Shown here piece by piece: positions 52,843 to 63,204 of a stretch of 64,000 nt of DNA; within the stretch, counting starts at the first letter, position 1; every line of letters starts with the position of its first letter. Source of the DNA: Carya illinoinensis (Eukaryota; Streptophyta; Magnoliopsida; Fagales; Juglandaceae); NCBI RefSeq assembly GCF_018687715.1, contig NC_056766.1:26299933-26363932 (forward strand). The letters run 5' to 3'. The notes beneath the pieces were generated by a model. The model was not told the origin of the DNA. It made no database searches and worked only from the letters and a program-made list of their open reading frames with translations. The position numbers were made by a program, and so were the translations under genes.

Positions 52843-53331
52843 TGGTAGAGATGCAAAAAGGACCAACCACTTGCCACCCAAATGTTGACCGAGTTTGTTG
52901 GCAATTCCCTTGATTTTAGGGGCTAATGCGATTTGGAGGAAGTTTGGCATTTGAATACTCTTTAAATTAGGAAGTTTGAATAATTTAGTTTAAATATCGA
53001 TTTGTTCATTTGTTGGATTTCTTTCCCTTAATTTTAGGAGTTACTGGGTTTGTTTTCGAATGTTATCTTGAAAAAGGTTGTTAGAGGGAATAATTGGGGA
53101 AGGACTAACCGAACCCTAGGATATTTAAATATTTTACAGCTTTGTATTGGATTATTATGCTATTTTTTCAATGAAATTTTTTATCTTATTTTCAAGAACT
53201 GAGTGCTAACCCAAGTTAGTCTTGATTTTCATATTCCAAATAATTCAAATCTTGTTGTTGCCCCAAAGTAACCCTTTAATCATCCATCCAACATGACCAT
53301 AAATACCTAAGCGCAAGCGAGGCTTCCATCA
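52843..53331 (+). repeat. 3' LTR of element I
   Basis: 489 bp, pairs with 51123-51596. The first bases are TGGTAGAG rather than TGATGGAG. Confidence 0.9.
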
Positions 53332-54725
53332 ACACACACAGGATAGCCCAGCAGGCATGCCATGGCCTTTGGCATGACATGCCCCTGGCACTCAACAACA
53401 CTCAGCAGGCCTAGCCATGGCATGTCCTTTACACCCAGTAGCACACAGTGGCATGGCATGGCCCCTACCATGGCATACCCGTGACAGCCCATGGCCATAT
53501 CAGGACATGCCCCAGCACACACAGCAGCAGCCAAGCGAGGTTAGTGGCATGCCTCAAGCATGTCATCCAGCACACGACACTAGCTCATGCCTTGCAGCAC
53601 CAACACACGGCACCCTCCTGGGCCATGCAGAGCCAATACATGGCACCAGCAGCAAAGCCCAGGCCACCTGCCTAGGCTGTGAGCCAGCAGCCATGAGCCA
53701 GCTTAGCCCAGCCGTGGGCCATTACACACCACGAGCCATCATGGACCCATGCAAGAGTTATGTTATTGCTTTTATTTATTTATTTATTTTAAGTATTTTA
53801 CCAATAGACTTTTTGGGAGTTTCCACCTTTGTAAGGTCTATATATAGGACCATTAGGCACTTCATTTTACACCTTTTGACAATTCCCTTTGAGGACGGCT
53901 TATTGTTCTTGAGATCATCTATTGGTTCTTTTGCACTTGGGCTACTTGGGTGCAATTCGTGAATTCCAAAAAGATGAACATTACCATGCAATTTGTGAAT
54001 TTGTGTGATTTAATTTATCCAATATATGAGAATTTTCATTCAACATCCTGCAATACATAAATATGTGTTGAGTTGTTTTTCTTTGTGTTCGTTCATATTT
54101 TCATGTGTTCATCAAATTATCCTTTGTGTTCATATACTTTCTTGTGTGTTCATCAACTTTTCATTGTGTTCATACACTTTCTCACCAATTCCCATCTCCC
54201 AAACACTCCACATGCCTACCATATTGTCATCCATTACTTTCCGTATTCGGCATTACCATAAAATAGCCTTCTTCCAATTTTCCATTGACCATAGCCGAAT
54301 TCCCACTTTCCATATAATGTTTCCTCAACTTGAGAAATCCTAATTTCCTTCTATATCATATTCCTTAATCTTTGGCAATTGGTCGTACTTACCATATTTA
54401 ATCCCTTAATTCTAGGAATCATCCTAGAATTACTCACTCATCCAATCAATCAATTCCCTCTTACCATAGTCGAAATACACAAGCCTAAATTGCCTCCAAC
54501 AATTAAGCAAACCTTCTTCCATCATCCAAACCCTAACCTCACTCATCATCCAAACCCTAATTCTCTCTCAAGTGGCGCCAACTCCAAGAACAACATCCAA
54601 GTCATGCCTCATTATTCAAGTCCAAGAGTTCATCATTTAGATTACCCTTTTACATCATCCTTCACTACATTCATTAATACCATCACTAAATACCAAACCT
54701 CCATTAACCTAGGGGCCCATCATTG
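53332..54725 (+). repeat. 3' LTR of element H, second part
   Basis: Resumes with GC-rich CATGGC/CAGCA words (to about 53740), then an AT-rich R/U5-like part. It has a TATA-like GTCTATATATAGGACC at about 53838 and ACCATTAGGCAC and GGGTGCAATTCGTGAATTCC, which parallel the C LTR at 12780-12855. The right limit with D2 is approximate. A 181-codon ORF across 53417-53962 is low-complexity LTR sequence, not a gene. Confidence 0.65.
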
Positions 54726-54939
54726 CCATTATTTGCTCCTTCTGCCATTCTTTTAATTTGTCTCCCTGTGGAATCGACACCCCAAAGCTGTGCTACAACT
54801 ACTGCATTATTCTTTGGGCATAATCGGCCCTCCACCAAGGCCCCCACTCTCAGTGTTTTCTTATGTGTAGAGGCGCAAGGACCGAGACCTGAGTTGCTGA
54901 AACCTTGCCCAAAGGTGTATGAAACACAATGTTAATAGT

Positions 54940-54955
54940 GCTGCCATCTGTGGGA
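54940..54955 (+). promoter_or_regulatory. Primer-site-like motif of element D2
   Basis: GCTGCCATCTGTGGGA resembles the CGCCGTCTGTGGGA-type sequence that follows the 5' LTR in many Tat-lineage elements. The tRNA is not assigned. Confidence 0.5.
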
Positions 54956-55042
54956 TCCCTTTAGACTTCACGTGTCCTTCGTATGCCTGTGACAATCCGT
55001 TCTCAAATAACTTAGGGACAAGAAGAAGTAACGTCAACAAAC

Positions 55043-56225
55043 ATGGAAGCAAGGCTCACGGCTATGAAGCAACTAGTAGGAAAGCTAACTACTGAGGTGG
55101 AGATCCTCTCAAAAGATAACGAGACATTCAGAGTAGCCACCAACGAACTTGAGAACAATGCAAAACCAAGCAACAACAATTACATAGAATCCAAAAATGC
55201 AGGAGGGGAAGGTGGCATGAAGGCAGAAAGAAGAGACATGCAAAATGAGCTACGTAATCTCAAAGGGAAATAAAAAGAGATGGCAAAAAAGATGGACAAG
55301 TCATCATCAGTAGACCAACTACTCACCAGAATGGGCCAACCCGACAATGAGGAGGTGATGGCCATGCCTCTACCACCGAAGTTTCGAGTTTCCCTCGTGG
55401 ACATGTACGACGGGGCCAAAGACCCCCTTGAAAACCTGGAAACCATCAAAACCCACATGACCCTGCATGGTTTTTTAGGAAAAGTGTCTTGTAGAGCTTT
55501 CCCTCTGACCTTGATGGGACTGGCAAGAGTATGGTTACCATCAAACAAGGGGAAGATGAAAGTTTGAAAGCATACTTATCTAGGTTCAACAAAGAGTGCA
55601 TGACAATAGATGACCAAGACCAGAAGATAACTTTGGTAGCGCTTTTAGGAGTGGTATGGCCCTGATCCAATTCGTAGATGAATTGGTAATGAGGACTCCC
55701 GCCATGCTGCGAGAGTTGGTGGATCAAGCCAACAACTTTATCAAATCCAAATATACACTTTGAGCCCCAACCGAACCAAGAAAAAAAGAACTAGAACAAA
55801 CAGATTGGAAAGGGAAGACACCAACCAAAAGCAAAGCTTGAAGATAAGCCAGAAAAATGACCACATGACAATAGGAGGGAGGAAGCTCCTATGAGAAGCC
55901 TGGGGTTTCAATTTGATCGGATGATGCTCACCTTCCAAAAAGACGACTAGCCAGTCATCCAGGAAGACGACTACAAGAGCACTAGTCGCCACTATTGCAC
56001 CTACCATCAGTCCAATGCTTATAACACAAAATATTTCATTTCCATGAAAGAGAAAAGAGAACAGGCTGGACGACCAAGGCCGTGGTATCCTCCCGCCTGG
56101 AGACTAGAGCAAGAGTGGAGGAGGAGATCAAGGGAAAGAAGTGTAGAAAGGACCAATAGGTCAAGAAGGGAAGGAAGCCCGAGGCAAAGGGTAGCTGAGC
56201 GAGTGATTGAGCTGAAATATTGCAT
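55043..56225 (+). pseudogene. Element D2 gag, broken
   Basis: MEARLTAMKQLVGKLTTEVE (coiled coil), one TAA at 55271, same frame continuing KKMDKSSSVDQLLTRMGQPD, PLPPKFRVSLVDMYDGAKDP, ENLETIKTHMTLHGFLGKVS and FPLTLMGLARVW. A deletion and frame changes follow near 55545: ESLKAYLSRFNKECMTIDDQ, MLRELVDQANNFIKSKYTL. A basic tail (56044-56220) is Arg/Glu-rich. The capsid pattern (YDG..DP..HL..) is typical for Tat Gag. Confidence 0.78.
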
Positions 56226-57490
56226 ATTTTATACATTTAAAACCAATATATTTTATTTATTTTACTACATTATTATTGGTTTTAGATGGAAAAATGGTTA
56301 AGATGCATAACTCCAAGTTATGATTTAAATTGGTTAATAGCATGATTTATGCTTAATTTTATAACTTGTGGTTTAATTGGACTATATTTTCTTTCATATG
56401 CATAACACATCTTTGATATTTTACTCTCCATTTTTATTTTATTTTCTGATTTCTATTTTTTTTATATAAATATATGAAATATGTGGATTAAAAAGATATA
56501 AAAAAAATAAAAAAGGAAAGTGTGAATTGGTGTTGTGCTATTTGGCCTTTTGCACGCCACATGCAAGGGATTTAATTGAATTTCATTTTGGGACTTTGAT
56601 GGAGGCACGATAACACTTTTATATTCACTTGGGCGGCATTTTCAGTGCACAGAGAATTTCTTTTGGGCATTCCATTCATTCACACCGCACGATTAGACTT
56701 TGAACGAGGGCACATTTTTAATTGTTGGGCGCCGCACACTTAGATTTGGTTTTTGCATTTTTGGGCCACACATAATTTTATTTGATTGAGCATTTGAGCA
56801 CTGCGTACACAATTTCTCTCTTGGGCACGCACTCACGCTGTAGCATCGCTATTGAAAAACTCCTTGAAGGGTCCAATTGCTGCTACAGTCTAGCCCCCTC
56901 CACTACTTTCAATTTTCATCACCACCCATCTGGCTTGCTCTTTTCATTCCATATTTTTTATATAATTTCAATTTGAAATTTATAGTGTATTCTTGATATT
57001 TTTGACTTAAAAGTTTAGGAATTTTATTTACTATTTATTTTATTTTATGACAGTTGTTTTTCTTGTTTCTTTAAACTTGTATTAACTATGCATTACAATT
57101 ACATTTTAGATTGATTAAAAGTTAATTAGGACTTAAATAATTTCAATTTATTATTTAATTTTTAGATTAATTAAAAATTGTTTAACATAGTTGAATCCTT
57201 AATTGTTAATTTCAATTTGTTAGTCTTTTACGTTCAATTTCGATACTCAAAAAAATCCAAAAATATGAATCTAGTCTATGACTAGTGCCATTTTTATTTC
57301 CGTTGCACTCTTCCATTCATTGTACATACTAGCATTTTCTTTTTTGTGAAACTTTTCACCATTTTATACCAGTTTGGATTTAAACAACTTTCCCCGAGGA
57401 GACGATCTAGGAATTTTATTCCTAATTATTACACGACATCCTCCTGCACTGGGGATAGCTTTTGTGCTACTCATTTTTGAGTGAGTCAGC
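56220..57490. repeat. AT-rich insertion in D2, possibly a solo LTR
   Basis: The D2 gag reading stops at about 56220 and Tat gag-pro linker sequence resumes by about 57500. In between is 1.27 kb of AT-rich DNA without ORFs. It includes AAGTTATGATTTAAATTGG and, near the right end, CCCCGAGGAGACGATCTAGG with TATTACACGACATCCTCCTG, a layout like the 3' end of Athila-type LTRs. I could not find a clean target duplication or matching ends. Confidence 0.45.
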
Positions 57491-57636
57491 AAGGACCCCT
57501 ACACGATTACCCCTGGGCACCACATTAGGAAGAACCGCTGTTGGGAGAAACTAGGACCATAGTTGGGAGATTCACCGGTGGGGATCTGACCTCATCCAAT
57601 TAGAAGGTGCATGCCAAGTAAGCACGATACTAAGAA

Positions 57637-58135
57637 GTGTATTCAGTCGAATACCACCCCACCAAATATAGGAAAAGCAAATTGGCCCCCGTCATTTCCT
57701 TTGGAAAAGACGAGGAGGAAGTCCTCTATCCATATGATGACGCCCTGTTGGTGACTATACTGGTCACCAACTTCACCACTAAGAGGATTCTTGTCGACAA
57801 CGGTAGCTTCACAAACATCCTCTTCTGGGCAACCTTCACCCAAATATGGATAAATATCGCCCAACCCCAACCAGCTCCCATGCCCCTAAAAGGTTTCTCT
57901 TGGGACATGGTCCAACCAGTCAGAACCATCATAGTGTTTGTCTTGGTGGCAGAACCCCCTCTACAGCTTCCGCCATGGTAAACTTCTTAGTGGTAAAGGC
58001 TTCCTCATCATACAATGCCATACTTGACAGACCTACCCTTAACAACCTAAGGGTGGTGACGTCAACCTTCCATTTGAAGATGACGTTCCCGACCCCTCAG
58101 GGAGTGGGCAAATTCCAGGGAGAGTAGGTCCTGGC
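57637..58135 (+). pseudogene. Element D2 protease
   Basis: SVEYHPTKYRKSKLAPVISF, EVLYPYDDALLVTILVTNFT, RILVDNGSFTNILFWATFTQ (active-site Asp present) and PMPLKGFSWDMVQPVRTI, then after a frame change MVNFLVVKASSSYNAILDRP, LNNLRVVTSTFHLKMTFPTP and QGVGKFQGE, ending at a TAG. Closely matches D1. Confidence 0.8.
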
Positions 58136-58614
58136 ACGGGAGTGCTACGTGCAAGAATTGAAGCCAAGGGATGGCGGGGCATATGTGGTCCACAACTCAG
58201 ACGATGGCCACGTTCTCTCGCCCTAGCCCGAACAAGTGCCGAGAGCCAAGAATCAAAAGGCGAATAAGTTGGTGAGAGCGGTGTTCAAGAAGAAGATTCT
58301 CCTCTGCTAGACCAAATGGTAATCAAAACTGTCAGGATAACCGTTGTGGGAATAGAAGTTGTAGAAGTAAAGCTAGGAGCTCCGGAGTAGGATATTATCA
58401 AGTACATAGATGCTAATGAGTTAGTTGTCAACAAATGGGAAGTTAGAAATATCAGGAACAAAGTATTGCATTACACTCTACTCGAGGGGATCCTATATAG
58501 AAGGGGGTACTCCTCACCTCTTCTGAGGTGCGTCTCGTTTGAAAAGGCCCAATATGTGCTAGCAAAAGTAAATGAGGGAATCTGCGGTGACCACTCCAGA
58601 GGAAAGGTGCTGGA
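58136..58614 (+). pseudogene. Element D2 RNase H end and integrase start
   Basis: YVQELKPRDGGAYVVHNSDD, then PRAKNQKANKLVRAVFK with no RT in between, DIIKYIDANELVVNKWEVRN, EGILYRRGYSSPLLRCVSFE and VNEGICGDHSRGKVLD. The hAT element enters after GTGCTGGA (58614). D1 shows the uninterrupted continuation. Confidence 0.75.
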
Positions 58615-58739
58615 TAGGGGTGAAAGCCGGTCGGTCCGGATCAGGAAAACCGGCTGGACCGACTGATTCGGTCCAACAGATGATGTGATTTCGATTTTCG
58701 GTCCAGTCCCGGTCTATGACTTTTTTGGACAGGACCAAA

Positions 58740-59635
58740 CCGAATGGAAATTGTTATTTTAAAATATATTATATATATTATTTTATATAATAATTGTATA
58801 AGTAATTATGTAATTTTCATCTAAAATTATACCATTAAGTTTAACAATACAAAACTTTAAATTTAAATTAATATTCTAGTAATTAACTAATGTCAATTAG
58901 TTATTATGAATTGATTAAATTCACCATTAACTAATTAGTAGGTGAATTAACTAATTACCAATATAATTATTATCTATGATCTAATTAAAGTTATTAGATA
59001 AACAAGTTATACCTAAGTTGTAACTTGTAACTTTGTAAATATAAATCAATTATAAATTTTAATTAACTAATATATGATATCAATTAAGTAACCTATCACC
59101 AATTCACCATTAACTATGTTACTATTAATTATTAACATATACAAGACTACACTACTTCTTTGATCTAATTAAAGTTAGTAGATAAATTTTTTAATTAATA
59201 CCTAAGTTATAACTTGTAAGTTGTAACTTATAACTAAATATAAAGCAATTATAAATATTAATGTAAATTTTAATGAACTAATATATGATATCAATTAACT
59301 AACCTATCACCAATTCACCATTAACTAATTATAGTTTATTAACATCTACATCTATGAATCATGATTCATGATCATATAAAAAAAATTTGCATCTATAAGT
59401 TTAATATAGCTAATTAATTCATTGGCATACTATAAGTCTATGTCTCTAAGTTAGTAATGATTTAGTAATTAACATCATCAATATAAGTTTAATTAATTAT
59501 TTTTTGAGTTATTGAAATAATCCACATTATTACATCAATTAGTTTACTTAACTTTAGTTTTATTAATTTAAATATTTTCTAATTTATATGCCAAGAAGAT
59601 AAAAGAATTGGATGAATATATTAGGCATTATAGAA
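58740..59635. other. AT-rich 5' region of the hAT element
   Basis: Very AT-rich with imperfect internal repetition: AATTAACTAATATATGATAT followed by CAATTAA.TAACCTATCACC occurs at about 59058 and 59272. No ORF. Confidence 0.6.
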
Positions 59636-59792
59636 AACGGCACCGTTTAATGTAAATTTGGACCTAAACGGCGCTGTTTAGGTCCAGTGGAAACCAAAAT
59701 TAAAACCGGGTTGCCGTTTCATGCAACCCAGTTTATTTTGTTAAAAAGAGCCGGTCTGTGAAACGGCTTTTAACTCCAAACGGCGCCGTTTT
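59636..59792. promoter_or_regulatory. Palindromic AAACGGCGCCGTTT-type motifs
   Basis: Three related motifs: AAACGGCACCGTTT (about 59636), AAACGGCGCTGTTT (about 59667) and AAACGGCGCCGTTT (about 59778, perfect palindrome). AACCGGGTTGCCGTTT and GTGAAACGGC lie between them. They precede a GC-richer transcribed-looking stretch. Confidence 0.7.
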
Positions 59793-59869
59793 ATCCCTAA
59801 ACTGCTACCAAACCCTTCTTCCCCCACAGCTTATCGATTCCCCCCATTACTTCAACCCTAACCCTCACA

Positions 59870-60115
59870 TGGCCGACCTCTACTCAGACCACAGCAGGCC
59901 GTTCCATCGCAGACCCTTGGCCCCCTTCCATCGCCCTCCCTTCCATCGCCCTCCCTTCCATCGCAACCCTTTCCATCGCACCTTCGGCCTTCCGTCGCAC
60001 CCTTCCGGTTCCCACAAACTAGCCCCTCCATCGCACCCTTCCCACAAACCAGCCGATTCGTTCAACGAGCAACCCTTGCCGTTTCAACGAGTTTCAACTA
60101 GCATCAATCTAAAGG
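59870..60115 (+). other. Possible 5' leader exon of the hAT gene
   Basis: A CT-rich stretch with a (CC)CTTCCATCGC repeat, six or so copies, read as PFHRPPFHR in one frame. GTAATAAATACC follows at 60115 as a possible donor. The transposase ATG is much further on (61530). I regard it as untranslated leader with a simple repeat, not a protein. Confidence 0.4.
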
Positions 60116-60119
60116 TAAT

Positions 60120-61529
60120 AAATACCTCTAATTTTCGTTTGGTGGTTTGTAAATTTGGTGGATCTGAGATATAAAGCTTTGATGCATACAAAAGCTTTGG
60201 TGAATCTGAGTCTGAGATATAAAGCTTTGGTGAATCTAATTTTCGTTTGGTAGTTTAAATACTCACTCAACAATACATGCATATGGACATTTATTGAACA
60301 AAATACACTATAGTTTCCTTCAATTATAATTCATACCAGTGTTTAATAAATACCTCTAACATTTATTGTTTTTATTTCAATTATAATCTGATTTATTTCA
60401 ATAAAGTTGCACACAATTGGTAAATTGGAGTTCTTCATGTTTTTTTACAATTTATTGTATTCCGTGATCGAGTTTTGGTATTATGTGGCGGGCATGATGC
60501 TTTGGATGAAGACAAGGAGTAGGAAGTTTTCTGTACAATCATTATGTAAATGTTTTGTCAAGCAAAAATCATACTTCATTCCCTTGGAAGTCTATTTGTA
60601 GAAGTAAGATATCGTCTAAGATTACTTATTTTGGCTAGACAACATTTATTGAAAAAATCCTGACGTTGGATAATTTGAGAAAGGTGGGTCTTGTCATAGA
60701 CTCATAATGGATTTGTGTTGTGTGTAAGAAGCGTGGGGATCATTCAATTTCAGATAAGGATGAATGATCTTCTCAAGATAAATCACTAGTGGTCAGTCTT
60801 ATTAGACAAGATAAGTGGATAATGAAATTATATTAGTGGACCACCACCTATCTTTTGATGCATTAATGACCACAGACACTTGTCTGGAAGCAATAATTTA
60901 TGAGTCCATGCATCACAGGAGCAAGCAAAGAAATTATATGTAAAATGGTTGCACTTGTCCCATATAGATTGTGGCGTATGTTAGTGATCATGTCCAAGAG
61001 TTCATGTCTAAGACCCAGAAGATAAAGGAATTACAGCAAAGAAAAAATAAATAAATAAATTGCGTGCAATAAAAATTTGGAATGAGTTACTACCTCCTTT
61101 TTTTAGAAAGCTTGTAATAATAATAAATAATCAAAATAACACATTGTACTTAGATACATATTACATATTATTTTTACTAGTGAAAAATAAATATTGCATC
61201 TACTAGAGATAATTTTGACATGATCAGTATTTTCTTTTCTTTCCATTGACGAAATAAAATTACAAAAATAAATTTTTATAATTAATGTTTTACAAAATCA
61301 TATTCTTTGAACACCTTAATGCATGCTATATTCTTCTGACTCAGTGTACCTAATCAGGTGGAAATACGAAGCAAAAGAAGACTAGTGATTCAAAAAATAA
61401 TAAATATATATATATATATATACACACACACATTCAAAAAAAAAATATATATATATATATATATGATGTTTTAACAGATTTATAACATTTATGCAAGTTC
61501 ATTTACTGACTTCTAGTAAATTTTTGTAG
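60120..61529. other. hAT leader intron-like region
   Basis: AT-rich with no domain-bearing ORF. It contains TA/CA microsatellite sequence at 61400-61466. An acceptor-like TTTTTGTAG ends directly at the transposase ATG (61530). Confidence 0.45.
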
Positions 61530-63204
61530 ATGGACCAGATTCAAGACTCTACTACAGATGATGTAGAGTCAAGTATGCCTACACAAAGTGGTACAGCCCT
61601 ACCTCCACCTGCACCTAATGTAAGTGGTAGACATAGGTCAATGGTTTGGGATCATTTTACTAGAATACCAAACGGTGATCCAAGTAAACCTAGGGCTAAA
61701 TGTAATTATTGTACTGCTTCGTATGCATGTGATACGAAGACCAACGGTACAAAGTCCATGAAATATCATATTGAAAAACAATGTAAGAAATGTCCTTTTA
61801 ATAGGACAGATAAGTCTCAAACTACCCTAACTTGGAAGGCGGATGGAGGAAGTGGTAGTGGGGAACTTGTGTCTATAGCATTTAGTGTTGATGCTTGTAG
61901 ACAAAGCTTAGCAGAGATGATAATTCTTGATGAGTTACCCTTTAGGTTTGTTGAGGGAGAGAGTTTCAAGAAGTTTATGCTTACTGTTTGCCCTAAGTGG
62001 GTAACAATTCCATCTCGTGTTACAGTTGCAAAGGATTGCTTTAGTGTGTATACGAGGGAAAAAAATAAGTTGAAAAGTGCTCTTCAAGAGCAACGAATTT
62101 CCCTCACTACGGATATATGGACATCCATGCAAAATCTCAATTATATGTGTCTTACTGCACACTTTATTGATGATGATTGGAATCTACACAAGAGAATTCT
62201 TTCTTTTTGTTTGGTTGAGAATCACAAAGGGGATACACTTGGTAAGGCCATTGAGATGTGTTTGCATGATTGGAGGTGACCAAAATATCTTGCTATCACA
62301 CTTGATAATACAAGTTCTAATAATGGTGCAGTTTCTTATTTGAAGAAAAAAACCAAGTATATGAAGGATATTATTTTGGAACATGAATTTTTGCATGTTC
62401 GATGATGTGCCCACATTTTAAACTTAATAGTTCGTGAGGGGTTGAGGGAATTTGATGAGTCTATTGCGAAGGTGAGAGGTGTTGTAAAATATGTGAAGTC
62501 CTCACCTCAAAGGTGAAGTGTGTTTAAAAAATATATATAGTTGGAAGAAATTACGTGCAAAAGTGGCATTTGCTTAGATGTACCGACTAGGTGGAACTCC
62601 ACCTATCTTATGTTAGAGACAACTTTAAAATTTCGAAGAGCATTTGAACGGTTGGAAGAAGAAGATTCGGCTTTCCTTACTAGTATTGGAGATGATGATG
62701 ACGATGATGAGGAAGATGTGGAGCAAGTTGTGAATAGGAGAACGTCAAAAATTGGAAGGTTTTCTTACTTTCTAGTTTGGTGGAAGGTTAACTCATTTAG
62801 ATATCGTGTGCTTTCAAAAATTGCACGCGATGTACTTGCAATACCAATCTCTACAGTTGCCTCTAAATCTTGATTTAGAACAGCGGATCGTGTTCTTGAT
62901 CCTTTCCGAAGTAGTTTATCTCCGATGATGGTTGAGGGCCTCATTTGTACACAAAATTGGCTTCATTTTTCATCTACTCCAATCAGCCTTAGGACTACAA
63001 TGGATGATGTGGAGGATTTTGAGAGGCAGTTGGATATGGGTATGTTTATTATTTACTTCATTTTATAACTTTTATGATTTATATATGTAGTGAAAATTTA
63101 TATAAATTATTTTTTTTTTCCTTTATTGTATAGCACTTGCTCAGGAGGGTGAAAATTCTATGAAGGCGTCAAATACAATGTCTACATCTAATGCAAATTC
63201 ATGA
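61530..63204 (+). pseudogene. hAT transposase with BED zinc finger, broken and internally deleted
   Basis: Frame constant from ATG 61530 to about 63040. BED finger: VWDHFTRIPNGDPSKPRAKC, NYCTASYACDTKTNGTKSMK, YHIEKQCKKC. RNase H-like fold: RISLTTDIWTSMQNLNYMCL (Asp), KYLAITLDNTSSNNGAVSYL (Asp) and CAHILNLIVREGL. DVPTRWNSTYLMLETTLKFR follows, then an acidic stretch that jumps to WWKVNSFRYRVLSKIARDVL and SSLSPMMVEGLICTQNWLHF (dimerisation). Roughly 250-300 residues of the central domain are missing. In-frame stops: 62277, 62403, 62514, 62538, 62871. A small last exon (63134-63204) follows a GTATGT..GTATAG intron. No function is expected. Confidence 0.88.

Larger units (their letters stand above)
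51123..53331 (+). mobile_element. Element I: gag-only (TR-GAG-like) non-autonomous LTR retrotransposon
   Basis: LTRs 51123-51596 and 52843-53331 (TGATGGAGATGC..CTTCCATCA; right copy TGGTAGAGATGC..), a primer-site-like motif directly after the first LTR, a purine tract (AAGGGAGGAGGAC) directly before the second, and about 1.25 kb of internal sequence with Gag homology only. Flanks share ACAC (51118-51121 and 53332-53335). It is nested in the LTR of H. Confidence 0.88.
46570..54725 (+). mobile_element. Element H: Ty3/gypsy, same family as B and C, 5'-truncated
   Basis: Gag (from about 46812), protease, RT, RNase H, integrase, chromodomain-like tail, polypurine tract and 3' LTR (50866 onward), all broken by several stops and frameshifts. 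No 5' LTR is visible; the left limit is approximate. The LTR is interrupted by element I. Of the B/C/H family this copy is the most complete. Confidence 0.8.
54726..58614 (+). mobile_element. Element D2: Tat-type Ty3/gypsy without RT, interrupted
   Basis: An LTR-end-like stretch (to about 54935), primer-site-like GCTGCCATCTGTGGGA (about 54940-54955), gag (55043-56220), an inserted AT-rich block (about 56220-57490), protease (57637-58135), RNase H end and integrase start, cut at 58614 by the hAT element. The 57788-58614 part is nearly identical to D1 15982-16808. Confidence 0.75.

Noticed and set aside
53417..53962. 181-codon ORF in the H LTR
   Set aside because: It covers the CATGGC-rich block and the LTR TATA region. 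It lacks a domain and is not conserved in the C LTR.
59758..60174. 138-codon PFHRPPFHR-repeat protein
   Set aside because: The repeat is a simple CTTCCATCGC repetition in the hAT leader. The transposase starts at a separate ATG 1.4 kb downstream.
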